A stretch of 18,497 nucleotides of DNA. Source: Bacillota bacterium. Its GTDB lineage: Bacteria > Bacillota > UBA4882 > UBA10575. Positions 6,531 to 13,315 of this stretch are shown here, piece after piece; the stretch's first letter is position 1, and each line of letters opens with the position of its first letter. A model generated the notes under the pieces. It made no database searches, had not been told where the DNA came from, and saw nothing but the letters and a program-made list of their open reading frames with translations. The stretch spans positions 1 to 18,497 of the forward strand of contig JAAYMP010000190.1 in NCBI GenBank assembly GCA_012521315.1, given 5' to 3'. The position numbers and the translations under genes are program-made.

Positions 6531-9326
6531 TTAGTCCACAGTGACCTGCCGTAGAACGGCCAGCAATTCATCGATCCGGTATGGTTTACTGACCACGCCG
6601 GAAAAACCATGTTCTTGGTAATCTGCCATGATAGGGTCCGAGGCATAACCGCTGCAAACGACGGCTTTAATCTGCGGATCAAGACTGCGCAGGCAGGCAA
6701 GGACTTCCTTCCCCCCCATTCCACCCGGAATGGTCAGGTCCAGAATAACCACGTCGAAGGGGTTGTTACTCCTTTTGGCTTCTTGGAAGACCTTGATCGT
6801 CTCCTGCCCGTTGTGCGTGGTCACAATCTCATGGCCGAAGTTGGTCAGCAGTTCGGCCACGGCCCGGCAGATCAGCTCTTCATCATCCATCAGCAGAATC
6901 CGCAAGCACTCCCCCGTCACCGTTGTTTCCTTTTCCTCTGTTTCCTGTGCCACCGTTTGCGTGGAAGCGGGCAAGTAAATCCGGAAAGTCGAGCCGACCC
7001 CGACCGTCGATTCCGCCTCGATTACGCCGTCGTGTTGGCGGATGATCGAAAACGCCGTCGCCAGTCCCAAACCGTTACCACTGGGCTTGGTGGTAAAAAA
7101 CGGATCAAAGATCTTCCCCAGGATCTCCGGTTTAATCCCCACCCCCTGGTCCTCGATGGTTACTTGCACATATTTACCCGGTTTCAACTTTTGCTTTTGA
7201 TTGACGCCAACTTCTACATTGTTGACGCTGATGGTAATGATGCCGCCGTGTTGCATCGCCTGTTTGGCGTTGAGGACCAGGTTATGGACGACCTGACTGA
7301 TCTGCCCGACATCGATGGCAACGGGCCAAAGATCGGAGGGGTTCAGGTATTCCACTTTAAGATTGGAGCCCCGGAGCACGAATTCGGTAGTCTCCCGGAT
7401 TAATCGGTCAAGCGGGGCATTTTTTTTCACCGGCGCTCCTCCCTTGGCGAAGGTCAGCAGTTGTTTGGTTAAAGCACTGGCTTTATAGGTGATCTCCACC
7501 GTCTGGGCCAGAGTGGAAGAGATATCCACCTGCTTTGCGTGCTGAATCATGGCCAACTGGAGATTGGAGATGATCGCAGCCAGCGTATTGTTGAAGTCGT
7601 GGGCAATTCCCGCGGCTAGGACTCCCAGCGACTCCAGTTTAGCCGTCTTGAGCAGTTCCCGCTCGGCTTGGCGTTTTTCCGTGATATCCTGAAAAACAGT
7701 GACCATCCCGATCTCTTTCCCGTTCGGCAGTTTAATCGGCGAATTCTGGAGTGTAATCGGGATCTTCCCCAAATGGCGGGTGATGAGCAGCACATCAGGA
7801 CAGTTGATCTCCGCCGAAAGCTCGATTCTTTCGCCGGTCTTCCCATCGCAAACGGTCAGGAGTTGGCCGAGGGGTTGGTTGTATGCTTCTTCTTCGCTAC
7901 ACCCGATCATCTTCTGGGCGGCACAGTTCAGCAACATCACCCGGCCGTTCCGGTCGGTGGCAATCACCCCTTCCTCCAGCGAGTTCAGGGTAATTCTCAG
8001 TAGTTCCCGCTCCGAAGCGAGTGCCTCTTCCTCCATCCGCTTACGTTCCGTGATATCCAAGTTGATCCCGATTACTTCGGTTGTATCCTTATTCACCCGG
8101 TTGACCAGCCCTTTGGACAAGATCCAGCCCGGCCGCCCGTTACAATTCGTGCGGTACTCGACCTCAAAATCATGCCCAAGGCCGATCGCCCGCTCCAACC
8201 GGTTGTAAACCTCAACCCGGTCGCTGGAGTCAATGGCGGCAAAAAATTCCTCAGAGGTCAAGACCAGCGGTTCTTGGTTAGACCCATCCACCCAGCAAGT
8301 AAACCGGTTAGAGTCCAGATCCCAAGTCCAAGTGCAAAGCCCGGTCGTCGAGAGGACCAAACGTAAACGCTCCTCGTTTTCCTGCAGTTTCTGCATGAGC
8401 AAGAGGTTTTCATAGGCCAGCGCCACCTGTTTACTGAGGGTCAAAATCATCTCGGCCTCTTCTTCCGTAAAGAAGCGCCCATGCTCTTTATTGCCCAGGG
8501 CCACACAGCCGTACACTTTATTGGAGGTGGCCACGGGCACAACCAGCAATGACCGGTAGACGCCCAGTTTCCACCCCTGGTGATCGTCGGGCATTTCCCC
8601 GCGCGGCCAACGGAATGGCTGCCGCTCCTTTACCACTTGGTGAATAATGACCGACGGCGGGACGAGTTGGTCGACGTTCTCCGCCCTTTCGCCTCGTTGT
8701 TGTTGGTCCCAGAAATAACGGCTCTTGATCTTTTCATCCTCAATCGCCAGGAGTGCCGTTTGACAGTCGATAAACCCCCGTGCCCCCCGGCAAAAAGCTT
8801 CTAAAAGCGCCACCGGGTTACGTTCAGAAACTAAATTATAACTGAGCTCCATTAAAATCGCCAACCGTAATCCCGCGCCCTGACGGAAGATGGTTTGCAC
8901 CGCATCGGCGGTCGCCACCGCCTCCTCCTTGGTAGCAGCTTGCAGCATGTTCTTCGGTGGGGGGCCTAACACTTCATTGATGGCGGCCAGAAGAGCGGAA
9001 GGTTCGGAAGCCTTTGGGATGGCCTGGCAAGTTTCGTTCAGCTCATGGAGATGGATCATTTGGGGTTGGCGGTAGATGGCCGTATAGAAGATAACAGGGA
9101 TCCGGCGTAACTCCTTTTCCTGCCGCAAGCGACGGACCAGTTCAAAACCGTCCATCCCCGGCATCGCAATATCACTGATGATTAAATCCGGGATCTTTTC
9201 CCTGGCAATCGCCAGGGCTTCTTCTCCACTCCCCGCCTTTAAAATGGAGTGTCCCGTGTACCCGAGCCAGGTATTGAGCATCTGTCGGCTGAGGGCATGG
9301 TCTTCAATGATCAGAATGGTTGCCAT
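6531..9326 (-). CDS. Hybrid sensor histidine kinase / response regulator (REC-GAF-PAS-PAS-HisKA-HATPase-REC)
   Basis: This 931-residue soluble signalling protein has no membrane segment. Order of domains: an N-terminal receiver (1-120; acidic pocket E8/D9, phospho-acceptor D52, T82, K105), a GAF domain (about 145-310), PAS/PAC (about 315-430, ending INLDITERKR) and a second PAS (about 440-555, ending FQDITEKRQAE). Then comes a dimerisation domain with phospho-histidine H576 in GIAHDFNNTLAAI. The catalytic domain has N686, DQGVG (726-730), DPFFTTK (741-747) and GNGLGLA (750-756). The C-terminal receiver is at 808-928, with D814/D815, D863, S892 and K914. All catalytic residues are present. AGGAGG lies 7 bases before the ATG at 9326. 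No DNA-binding output or partner regulator is adjacent, so it is an orphan cytoplasmic sensor. The signal is unknown; GAF and PAS suggest a small molecule, redox or energy cue. Its leader contains an intrinsic terminator. Confidence 0.95.
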   Translation of the reverse strand: MATILIIEDHALSRQMLNTWLGYTGHSILKAGSGEEALAIAREKIPDLIISDIAMPGMDGFELVRRLRQEKELRRIPVIFYTAIYRQPQMIHLHELNETCQAIPKASEPSALLAAINEVLGPPPKNMLQAATKEEAVATADAVQTIFRQGAGLRLAILMELSYNLVSERNPVALLEAFCRGARGFIDCQTALLAIEDEKIKSRYFWDQQQRGERAENVDQLVPPSVIIHQVVKERQPFRWPRGEMPDDHQGWKLGVYRSLLVVPVATSNKVYGCVALGNKEHGRFFTEEEAEMILTLSKQVALAYENLLLMQKLQENEERLRLVLSTTGLCTWTWDLDSNRFTCWVDGSNQEPLVLTSEEFFAAIDSSDRVEVYNRLERAIGLGHDFEVEYRTNCNGRPGWILSKGLVNRVNKDTTEVIGINLDITERKRMEEEALASERELLRITLNSLEEGVIATDRNGRVMLLNCAAQKMIGCSEEEAYNQPLGQLLTVCDGKTGERIELSAEINCPDVLLITRHLGKIPITLQNSPIKLPNGKEIGMVTVFQDITEKRQAERELLKTAKLESLGVLAAGIAHDFNNTLAAIISNLQLAMIQHAKQVDISSTLAQTVEITYKASALTKQLLTFAKGGAPVKKNAPLDRLIRETTEFVLRGSNLKVEYLNPSDLWPVAIDVGQISQVVHNLVLNAKQAMQHGGIITISVNNVEVGVNQKQKLKPGKYVQVTIEDQGVGIKPEILGKIFDPFFTTKPSGNGLGLATAFSIIRQHDGVIEAESTVGVGSTFRIYLPASTQTVAQETEEKETTVTGECLRILLMDDEELICRAVAELLTNFGHEIVTTHNGQETIKVFQEAKRSNNPFDVVILDLTIPGGMGGKEVLACLRSLDPQIKAVVCSGYASDPIMADYQEHGFSGVVSKPYRIDELLAVLRQVTVD

Positions 9327-9398
9327 CGTATTCCCTCCTTAGTCCTCAGATTTCTCGCTTCTTTCCTTCACCTTCCCCAACAATTCTTTAATCATCGA

Positions 9399-9436
9399 CA
9401 AAAAAAGGTGAAACGCGGGGAGGGGCGTTCACCTTA
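9399..9436 (-). terminator. Intrinsic terminator within the leader of the hybrid kinase gene
   Basis: On the minus strand AAGGTGAACGC (9435-9425) pairs with GCGTTTCACCTT (9416-9405) in an 11-bp stem with one bulged A and an 8-base loop. A run of seven T follows (9406-9400). It ends about 75 bp before the kinase start codon and points toward the kinase. No upstream minus-strand gene is seen that it could serve, so it may be an attenuator or may end a small RNA. Confidence 0.75.
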
Positions 9437-9490
9437 TTTCTTTAATCCACTGGCCGGTAACCTTATGAGGTCGCTCCTGGGCAAACTCAT
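9434..9490 (-). CDS. Possible leader peptide of 18 residues before the kinase terminator
   Basis: An ATG at 9490 preceded by AGGAAAGGAG opens an 18-codon frame (MSLPRSDLIRLPASGLKK). Its TAA stop overlaps the first base of the terminator stem. The tight fit of stop and terminator is the only support. No run of a single amino acid suggests classic attenuation, and the ribosome-site spacing is short (2 bases after GGAG, 8 after AGGA). It could be chance. Confidence 0.2.
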   Translation of the reverse strand: MSLPRSDLIRLPASGLKK

Positions 9491-9732
9491 GTCTCCTTTC
9501 CTGAGGGGAGCAATTATTAAACCTATATTGATTTAATATAGATCTGTTTTTATTTTAATTCTCGTTTGAAATTGATTTCCCTTCTCCTTTCCCCAAAGAG
9601 TTACCTTCACTTTGTAAAGAATCTTGGTCGGTTTGTTCCGTGGCTAGCAGGACGCCGGCGTGAATCCCTTGGTCGCAGCACCGGTCGGACAAAAAATATA
9701 CAAAAGGAAGGTATTTTGTTACAGTTTGGCCC
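9491..9732. other. Intergenic stretch between the divergent kinase and ABC transporter genes
   Basis: No convincing gene is seen here. It holds an AT-rich inverted repeat, CTATATT and AATATAG (9523-9529 and 9535-9541, loop of 5). It also holds a GC-rich island at about 9629-9690 that includes the palindrome ACGCCGGCGT (9652-9661 region) and two GGTCGG copies, flanked by AT-rich DNA. A 64-codon frame crossing it has no family resemblance. Confidence 0.4.
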
Positions 9733-9761
9733 TTTACTATTAACCTTTTTTCAAGTATGAT
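9733..9761 (+). promoter_or_regulatory. Promoter of the amino acid ABC transporter
   Basis: TTTACT (9733-9738), a 17-base spacer and TATGAT (9756-9761) give a plausible sigma-A promoter. The predicted start is near 9768, about 27 bases before the ATG of the binding-protein gene. Confidence 0.6.
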
Positions 9762-9780
9762 AATTGCATATGAATACTTG
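9752..9780 (+). promoter_or_regulatory. Inverted repeat overlapping the -10 box, candidate operator
   Basis: CAAGTAT (9752-9758) and its exact inverse ATACTTG (9774-9780) lie 22 bp apart centre to centre, about two helical turns. They cover the -10 box and the probable start site. A repressor bound here would block the promoter. No cognate regulator is adjacent. Confidence 0.4.
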
Positions 9781-9794
9781 TGGGGTGATTATTT

Positions 9795-10601
9795 ATGAAG
9801 AGAACGCTTGTTTTTGTCCTTATCTCAATGTCGGTCGTCCTTTTCCTTCTCGCTGGTTGTACCGGCACCAAAAAGGATACTTCCTGGGAAGATGTGAAGA
9901 AGAAAGGTGTCTTTGTCCTGGGGTTGGATGACAGTTTCCCGCCGATGGGGTTCCGGGATGAAAACGGGCAGATCGTCGGTTTTGATATTGATGTCGCCAA
10001 AGAAGCCTGCAAACGTCTTGGCATCGAACTTAAGTTGCAACCGATCAACTGGGATGCCAAAGAACAGGAATTAAACACGAAAAACATCGACTGCATCTGG
10101 AACGGTTTGACCATAACCCCCGAACGCCAAAAAAATATCCTCTTTACCAAACCATACATGGATAACCGGCAAGTCATCATCGTCCGGGCGAATGCGGGGA
10201 TCACGTCCCTTTCCGCTTTAGCCGGAAAAACCCTGGGCTTGCAGGCCGGTTCCAGCGCGAAAGACGCCTTGACCAGCGCCCCTGAGTTTGAAGCCTCGTT
10301 GGGGAACGTCATTGAATTTGACGAGAACATGACCGCCCTCATGGACCTGGAGCTGGGCGGTTTGGATGCGGTCTTGATGGATGAGATCGTGGCTCGTTAT
10401 TACATCCAACAAAAAGCCAAGGACTTTGTCGTCCTGGATGAGGCTTTGGCCAGCGAAGAATACGGGATCGGATTCCGCAAAAACGATCAGGCGTTAATGG
10501 AGAAATTCCAGAACACTCTCATCGCGATGGCGAAAGACGGCACGCTGGCGGCCATCTCCAACAAATGGTTTGGGGAAGACATCACTGTGATCAACCGCTA
10601 A
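9795..10601 (+). CDS. Polar amino acid ABC transporter, substrate-binding lipoprotein
   Basis: This 268-residue protein begins with a lipoprotein signal: positively charged MKR, a hydrophobic core and the lipobox LLAGC with the lipidated Cys22. The rest is a family 3 (HisJ/GlnH-type, SBP_bac_3) binding protein. Family markers are FVLGLDDSFPPMGFRDENGQIVGFDIDVAKE (about 40-70), IWNGLTITPERQKNILFTKPYM, and LGLQAGSSAKDAL in the second lobe. It would capture an amino acid outside the membrane and deliver it to the permease encoded 450 bp downstream. The exact ligand (Gln, His, Arg, cystine and others) cannot be assigned. GGGGTGA lies 7 bases before the ATG. The gene has its own promoter with a possible operator and its own terminator, which would make the binding protein more abundant than permease and ATPase. 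Confidence 0.93.
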   Translation: MKRTLVFVLISMSVVLFLLAGCTGTKKDTSWEDVKKKGVFVLGLDDSFPPMGFRDENGQIVGFDIDVAKEACKRLGIELKLQPINWDAKEQELNTKNIDCIWNGLTITPERQKNILFTKPYMDNRQVIIVRANAGITSLSALAGKTLGLQAGSSAKDALTSAPEFEASLGNVIEFDENMTALMDLELGGLDAVLMDEIVARYYIQQKAKDFVVLDEALASEEYGIGFRKNDQALMEKFQNTLIAMAKDGTLAAISNKWFGEDITVINR

Positions 10602-10630
10602 GCCTCCGCAAAGGACAAGTTCGTAAAGGA

Positions 10631-10669
10631 GGGTTATGGGTTCTCAGCGGGAACTCATAACCCTTTTCT
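10631..10669 (+). terminator. Intrinsic terminator after the binding-protein gene
   Basis: A 13-bp stem (10631-10643 with 10651-10663, one G-T pair, 7-base loop) is followed by TTTTCTCT. It begins 30 bp past the stop. It lies between binding protein and permease, so permease and ATPase expression needs read-through or a second promoter. Confidence 0.88.
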
Positions 10670-10674
10670 CTAAT

Positions 10675-10714
10675 ATATGTCTAGAATAGTCTAATATAGT
10701 CTAGTATCTGGTTT
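10675..10714. repeat. AT-rich tandem repeat, 10-bp period
   Basis: Units ATATGTCTAG, AATAGTCTAA and TATAGTCTAG, plus a degenerate TATCTGGTTT, follow each other without gaps just behind the terminator of the binding-protein gene. The shared core is TAGTCTAR. The 10-bp period would put each copy on the same face of the helix. Confidence 0.6.
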
Positions 10715-10795
10715 TATATAAGGCCTTATAGGGAGCTTTATATGGCTATTTCACGGCTAGTACGTCTGTTTCATAACTATTTCATAGTTATTTCG

Positions 10796-10923
10796 CGGTT
10801 ATTGCACAGTTATCACGTTTATTGCGTTGATTACGGTTATTACAGTGACCGCATATGCTATATTACGTTCGCCCTCGTTTGCTTGCATGGTTATTGCGTT
10901 TATCACGGCCATTACGGTTATAA
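10796..10923. repeat. Degenerate 9-bp repeats (CGGTTATTR-like) in the spacer between binding protein and permease
   Basis: Two clusters are seen. At 10796-10842 lie CGGTTATTG, an 11-base variant, CGTTTATTG, CGTTGATTA and CGGTTATTA. At 10888-10923 lie TGGTTATTG, CGTTTATCA, CGGCCATTA and CGGTTATAA. An imperfect hairpin (ATAACTA and TAGTTAT, 10773-10791) lies just upstream. Because the period is a multiple of three, frames on both strands read as short repeated I/T/V or Y/H peptides. These look like products of the repeat, not genes. The rest of the 10670-11040 gap shows no gene. Confidence 0.6.
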
Positions 10924-11054
10924 CGCCGCCCCGGATCTTTACCACCAGGATTTTTTGCCGAATAGAAACCATCTTTAAAGAGGATTCCGCACGCTTGCTG
11001 CGAATCATCATAACAACCGGATTAGCAACTTAAGAATAAAAGGGGTTATATGAA

Positions 11055-11729
11055 ATGTTTGTCCTGGAATACAGTACCCAACTGCTCAAACAACTGGCTT
11101 TGCTGGGTTCCGGCGCCTTAACCACCCTCCGGATCTTCTGCTTGACCCTCCTTATTTCACTGCCGTTGGGTCTTTTGATCGCCCTGGCCCGCATGGCCCC
11201 TTATAAATGGTTAAACCTGCCCGTTCGCTTCTATATACTGATCATGCGCGGAACCCCTTTGATTCTACAACTGATCTTTTTCTACTTTGCCCCCTCCGCC
11301 ATCTTGCCGGAAGGATTAAGATTCACCCTCCCCCGCTTTACCGCTGCGATCGTCGCGTTTTCCCTCAACTATGCCGCCTATTTCGCCGAGATTTACCGCG
11401 GCGGGATTGAGTCAATCTCCCTTGGCCAGTACGAAGCGGCGGCCGTTTTGGGTTTTACGAAAAGCCAGACTTTTTTCCGGATCATCCTTCCCCAAGTAAT
11501 CAAGCGAATTCTGCCGCCCGTCAGCAATGAAGTGATCACCCTGGTCAAAGACACTGCTTTGATCACCGTCCTCGGCATCACCGAGCTTTTCCGGGTTGCC
11601 AGAAACGAGGCCAACCGCCTCTTCTCCACGTCCCCGCTCTTTATCGCCGGCCTTTTTTATCTCTTTATGAATTGGCTTGTGACCAAAGTTTTTGACGCCG
11701 CGGAAAAGAAACTGAGTTATTACCGTTAG
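11055..11729 (+). CDS. Polar amino acid ABC transporter, permease
   Basis: This 224-residue inner-membrane protein belongs to the HisM/GlnP-type permeases (BPD_transp_1). It has an N-terminal GALTTLRIFCLTLLISLPLGLLIALAR segment (20-46), the conserved YILIMRGTPLILQLIFFYF stretch (60-78), and YAAYFAEIYRGGIESISLGQYEAAAVLGF (106-134). The EAA loop runs about 127-147 and contacts the ATPase. It forms the channel half-subunit and would work as a homodimer, since only one permease gene is present. AAGGGG is 9 bases before the ATG; another ATG at 11050 is out of frame. The ATPase gene follows 110 bp downstream with no terminator between, so they form one unit. Confidence 0.93.
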   Translation: MFVLEYSTQLLKQLALLGSGALTTLRIFCLTLLISLPLGLLIALARMAPYKWLNLPVRFYILIMRGTPLILQLIFFYFAPSAILPEGLRFTLPRFTAAIVAFSLNYAAYFAEIYRGGIESISLGQYEAAAVLGFTKSQTFFRIILPQVIKRILPPVSNEVITLVKDTALITVLGITELFRVARNEANRLFSTSPLFIAGLFYLFMNWLVTKVFDAAEKKLSYYR

Positions 11730-11839
11730 GGGATATAACTAAAGCGGGGGCGGGGACCCGTTCTGCCGCCGGAAGACCAGAAAGACCAAACCGGGCGGAG
11801 GGCAAGCCCCCAGGCTTATAAAACAGAGGAGCTGAACCC

Positions 11840-12607
11840 ATGGAGATCCTTAGAGTGGAAAACCTATATAAAAGCTTTGTCGGTACCGAAGATGTGGTGA
11901 CCGGAGTCTCGTTTCAGATTAACGAGGGGGAGGTCGTCGCCCTGATCGGCCCTTCCGGTTCCGGAAAAAGCACCCTCCTGCGCTGCCTCACCCTCCTGGA
12001 GAAGATCGACCACGGCGCCATCTACGTGGCGGGCGAACCCATGGTGACCACCTCACCTACGGGCGAGGTCAACTACGCGCCCGAAGCGGTATTACGAAAG
12101 ATCCGCTTGCGCCTGGGCCTGGTCTTCCAGAGTTTTAACCTTTTCCCCCATTTCTCGGTGCTCCGGAACATTACGGAAGCACCCATCCATGTGGCCGGAA
12201 TACCCCCCGCCGAGGCGGAGGCCCTCGCCCGCCAGTTGTTGGCGAAGATTGGCCTCTCCGACAAGGCCGACGCCTATCCCTACCAACTTTCGGGCGGCCA
12301 ATCGCAGCGGGTGGCGATTGCCCGGGCTTTGGCCATGAAACCGGATATCCTATTCTTTGACGAGCCCACCTCGGCGCTGGACCCGGAGTTAACCGGCGAA
12401 GTGCTCAAAGTAATCCGGAACCTGGCCGCGGAGCAAATGACGATGATGGTGGTCACCCACGAAATGGCTTTTGCCCGTGAAGTGGCCGACCGGGTCATCT
12501 TCATGGATAAGGGCCAGATTGTGGAGGAAGGGACCCCCGAAATCCTCTTCGGCCAACCGGCCAACGAACGGACCAGAACCTTCCTGGGGAATTATAACCT
12601 AGGTTGA
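11840..12607 (+). CDS. Polar amino acid ABC transporter, ATP-binding protein
   Basis: This 255-residue ATPase shows every motif of the PAAT (HisP/GlnQ) group: Walker A GPSGSGKST (37-45), Q-loop VFQSFNLFPHFSVLRNI (Q97), signature LSGGQ (150-154), Walker B ILFFDEP (D174, E175), D-loop SALDPE and switch histidine H207 in VVTHEMAF. An insert at about 66-84 before the Q-loop resembles the longer loop of HisP-type ATPases. It powers the transporter on the cytoplasmic side. GAGGAG lies 8 bases before the ATG. A 12-bp stem-loop with no T-run lies 4 bp after the stop. Confidence 0.95.
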   Translation: MEILRVENLYKSFVGTEDVVTGVSFQINEGEVVALIGPSGSGKSTLLRCLTLLEKIDHGAIYVAGEPMVTTSPTGEVNYAPEAVLRKIRLRLGLVFQSFNLFPHFSVLRNITEAPIHVAGIPPAEAEALARQLLAKIGLSDKADAYPYQLSGGQSQRVAIARALAMKPDILFFDEPTSALDPELTGEVLKVIRNLAAEQMTMMVVTHEMAFAREVADRVIFMDKGQIVEEGTPEILFGQPANERTRTFLGNYNLG

Positions 12608-12610
12608 CCG

Positions 12611-12654
12611 CCATGTTTGGCTGCTTTTTAGGCTCAAAGAAGAGTCGAACATGG
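12611..12654. repeat. Long imperfect stem-loop after the ABC ATPase gene
   Basis: CCATGTTTGGCT (12611-12622) pairs with AGTCGAACATGG (12643-12654) over 12 bp with two G-T wobbles and a 20-base loop. Neither strand shows a T-run behind it. It may stabilise or help process the mRNA, or act as a weak terminator. Function is unknown. Confidence 0.45.
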
Positions 12655-12760
12655 TGAAGGACAATGCCAATGATGCCCACCAAAAACCAGAAAGTCCAGA
12701 GTTTATTATGACTTCCTGGATCAAATAATAAGAGCAAGCACTTTCTTTCCGGGGTGGAGC

Positions 12761-13222
12761 ATGGAAAACAAGCACTATCTCCCAGGTCTTGTCGCCGGAA
12801 TCTGCGGCGGAGTTGCCGCCACCGCGGTTAACTTGGTGATGATTTACCTTTTTAACGTCGGTAACCTCCGGTTTATCGACTTCGCCGGGGTCTTTATTTT
12901 TGGCCATCCTCCAAACAACTTGGGGGAAAATATGCTGGCTTTCTTAGGTTATTTGGGTTTTACCGGGACCCTTGGCGTCCTCTTTACCTACTTGAGTGCT
13001 TTCCCCCCCAAACCTTATCTTCTTTTAAAAGGGATCCATTTCGGTCTGGGCGTCTGGTTTTTTTCCTACGCCCTCACTTTGCTCTTTAAAGTTCCCGAAC
13101 TCACCAAGATCTCCCTGGCTACGGCCTTAACGAATTTCATCGCTTCCGCCACCTACGGTTTGGTCTTGGCTCTGGTCCTCCGTTTTCTGGCCGAAAAAAC
13201 AGCCGCGACCAACGAAGAGTAG
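12761..13222 (+). CDS. Small integral membrane protein of unknown function (four predicted helices)
   Basis: This 153-residue protein was not assigned to a family. Hydrophobic segments lie at about 8-31, 57-80, 88-110 and 119-145. The glycine-rich first helix (GLVAGICGGVAATAVNLVMIYL) and a polar loop with FGHPPNNLGEN come before helix 2. There is no signal peptide, catalytic motif or cysteine pair beyond C15. A G-rich GGGGTGG site precedes the ATG by about 3 bases. Same strand and a 153-bp gap after the ABC ATPase gene leave open whether it is co-transcribed with the transporter. A terminator follows 60 bp after its stop. It is read as a real gene from its hydrophobic pattern, ribosome site and its place between two features on the same strand. 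Confidence 0.75.
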   Translation: MENKHYLPGLVAGICGGVAATAVNLVMIYLFNVGNLRFIDFAGVFIFGHPPNNLGENMLAFLGYLGFTGTLGVLFTYLSAFPPKPYLLLKGIHFGLGVWFFSYALTLLFKVPELTKISLATALTNFIASATYGLVLALVLRFLAEKTAATNEE

Positions 13223-13275
13223 CGGCTGTCAACTGAGTTGTAGCTGTCTGCTGCGTTGCGGTTGTCTGCTCCCGC
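13222..13275. repeat. 18-bp imperfect tandem repeat, three copies
   Basis: Three adjacent units, GCGGCTGTCAACTGAGTT, GTAGCTGTCTGCTGCGTT and GCGGTTGTCTGCTCCCGC, begin at the last base of the membrane protein's stop codon and end just before the terminator. The shared core is G-GCTGTC/GTTGTC. They lie in the 3' untranslated region. Confidence 0.6.
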
Positions 13276-13284
13276 ACGCTTTCG

Positions 13285-13315
13285 AAGCATGCGCTGGAAG
13301 CATGCTTTTCTTGTT
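13285..13315 (+). terminator. Intrinsic terminator after the membrane protein gene
   Basis: AAGCATGC (13285-13292) pairs with GCATGCTT (13300-13307) across a 7-base loop, followed by TTCTTGTT. The stem is preceded by AAAA on the other strand, so it can also stop transcripts of the convergent HAD gene that ends at 13315. Confidence 0.75.

Noticed and set aside
6609..7403. 264-codon plus-strand frame opposite the kinase catalytic region
   Set aside because: It lies antisense to conserved HATPase and receiver motifs and has no recognised domain or ribosome site.
9399..9620. Known riboswitch class (c-di-GMP, FMN, cobalamin) in the kinase leader
   Set aside because: I could not match the conserved core of any class. 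Only the terminator and small hairpins are visible.
9566..9760. 64-codon plus-strand frame upstream of the binding-protein gene
   Set aside because: It covers the promoter and the GC-rich island, has no recognisable domain and no convincing ribosome site.
10742..11033. Overlapping frames of 68-78 codons on both strands between binding protein and permease
   Set aside because: Their peptides are simple repeats that follow from the 9-bp DNA repeat, with no ribosome site and no family match.
10602..11054. T-box or other amino acid riboswitch before the permease gene
   Set aside because: No T-box core sequence or specifier stem was found. The gap is a terminator plus short repeats.
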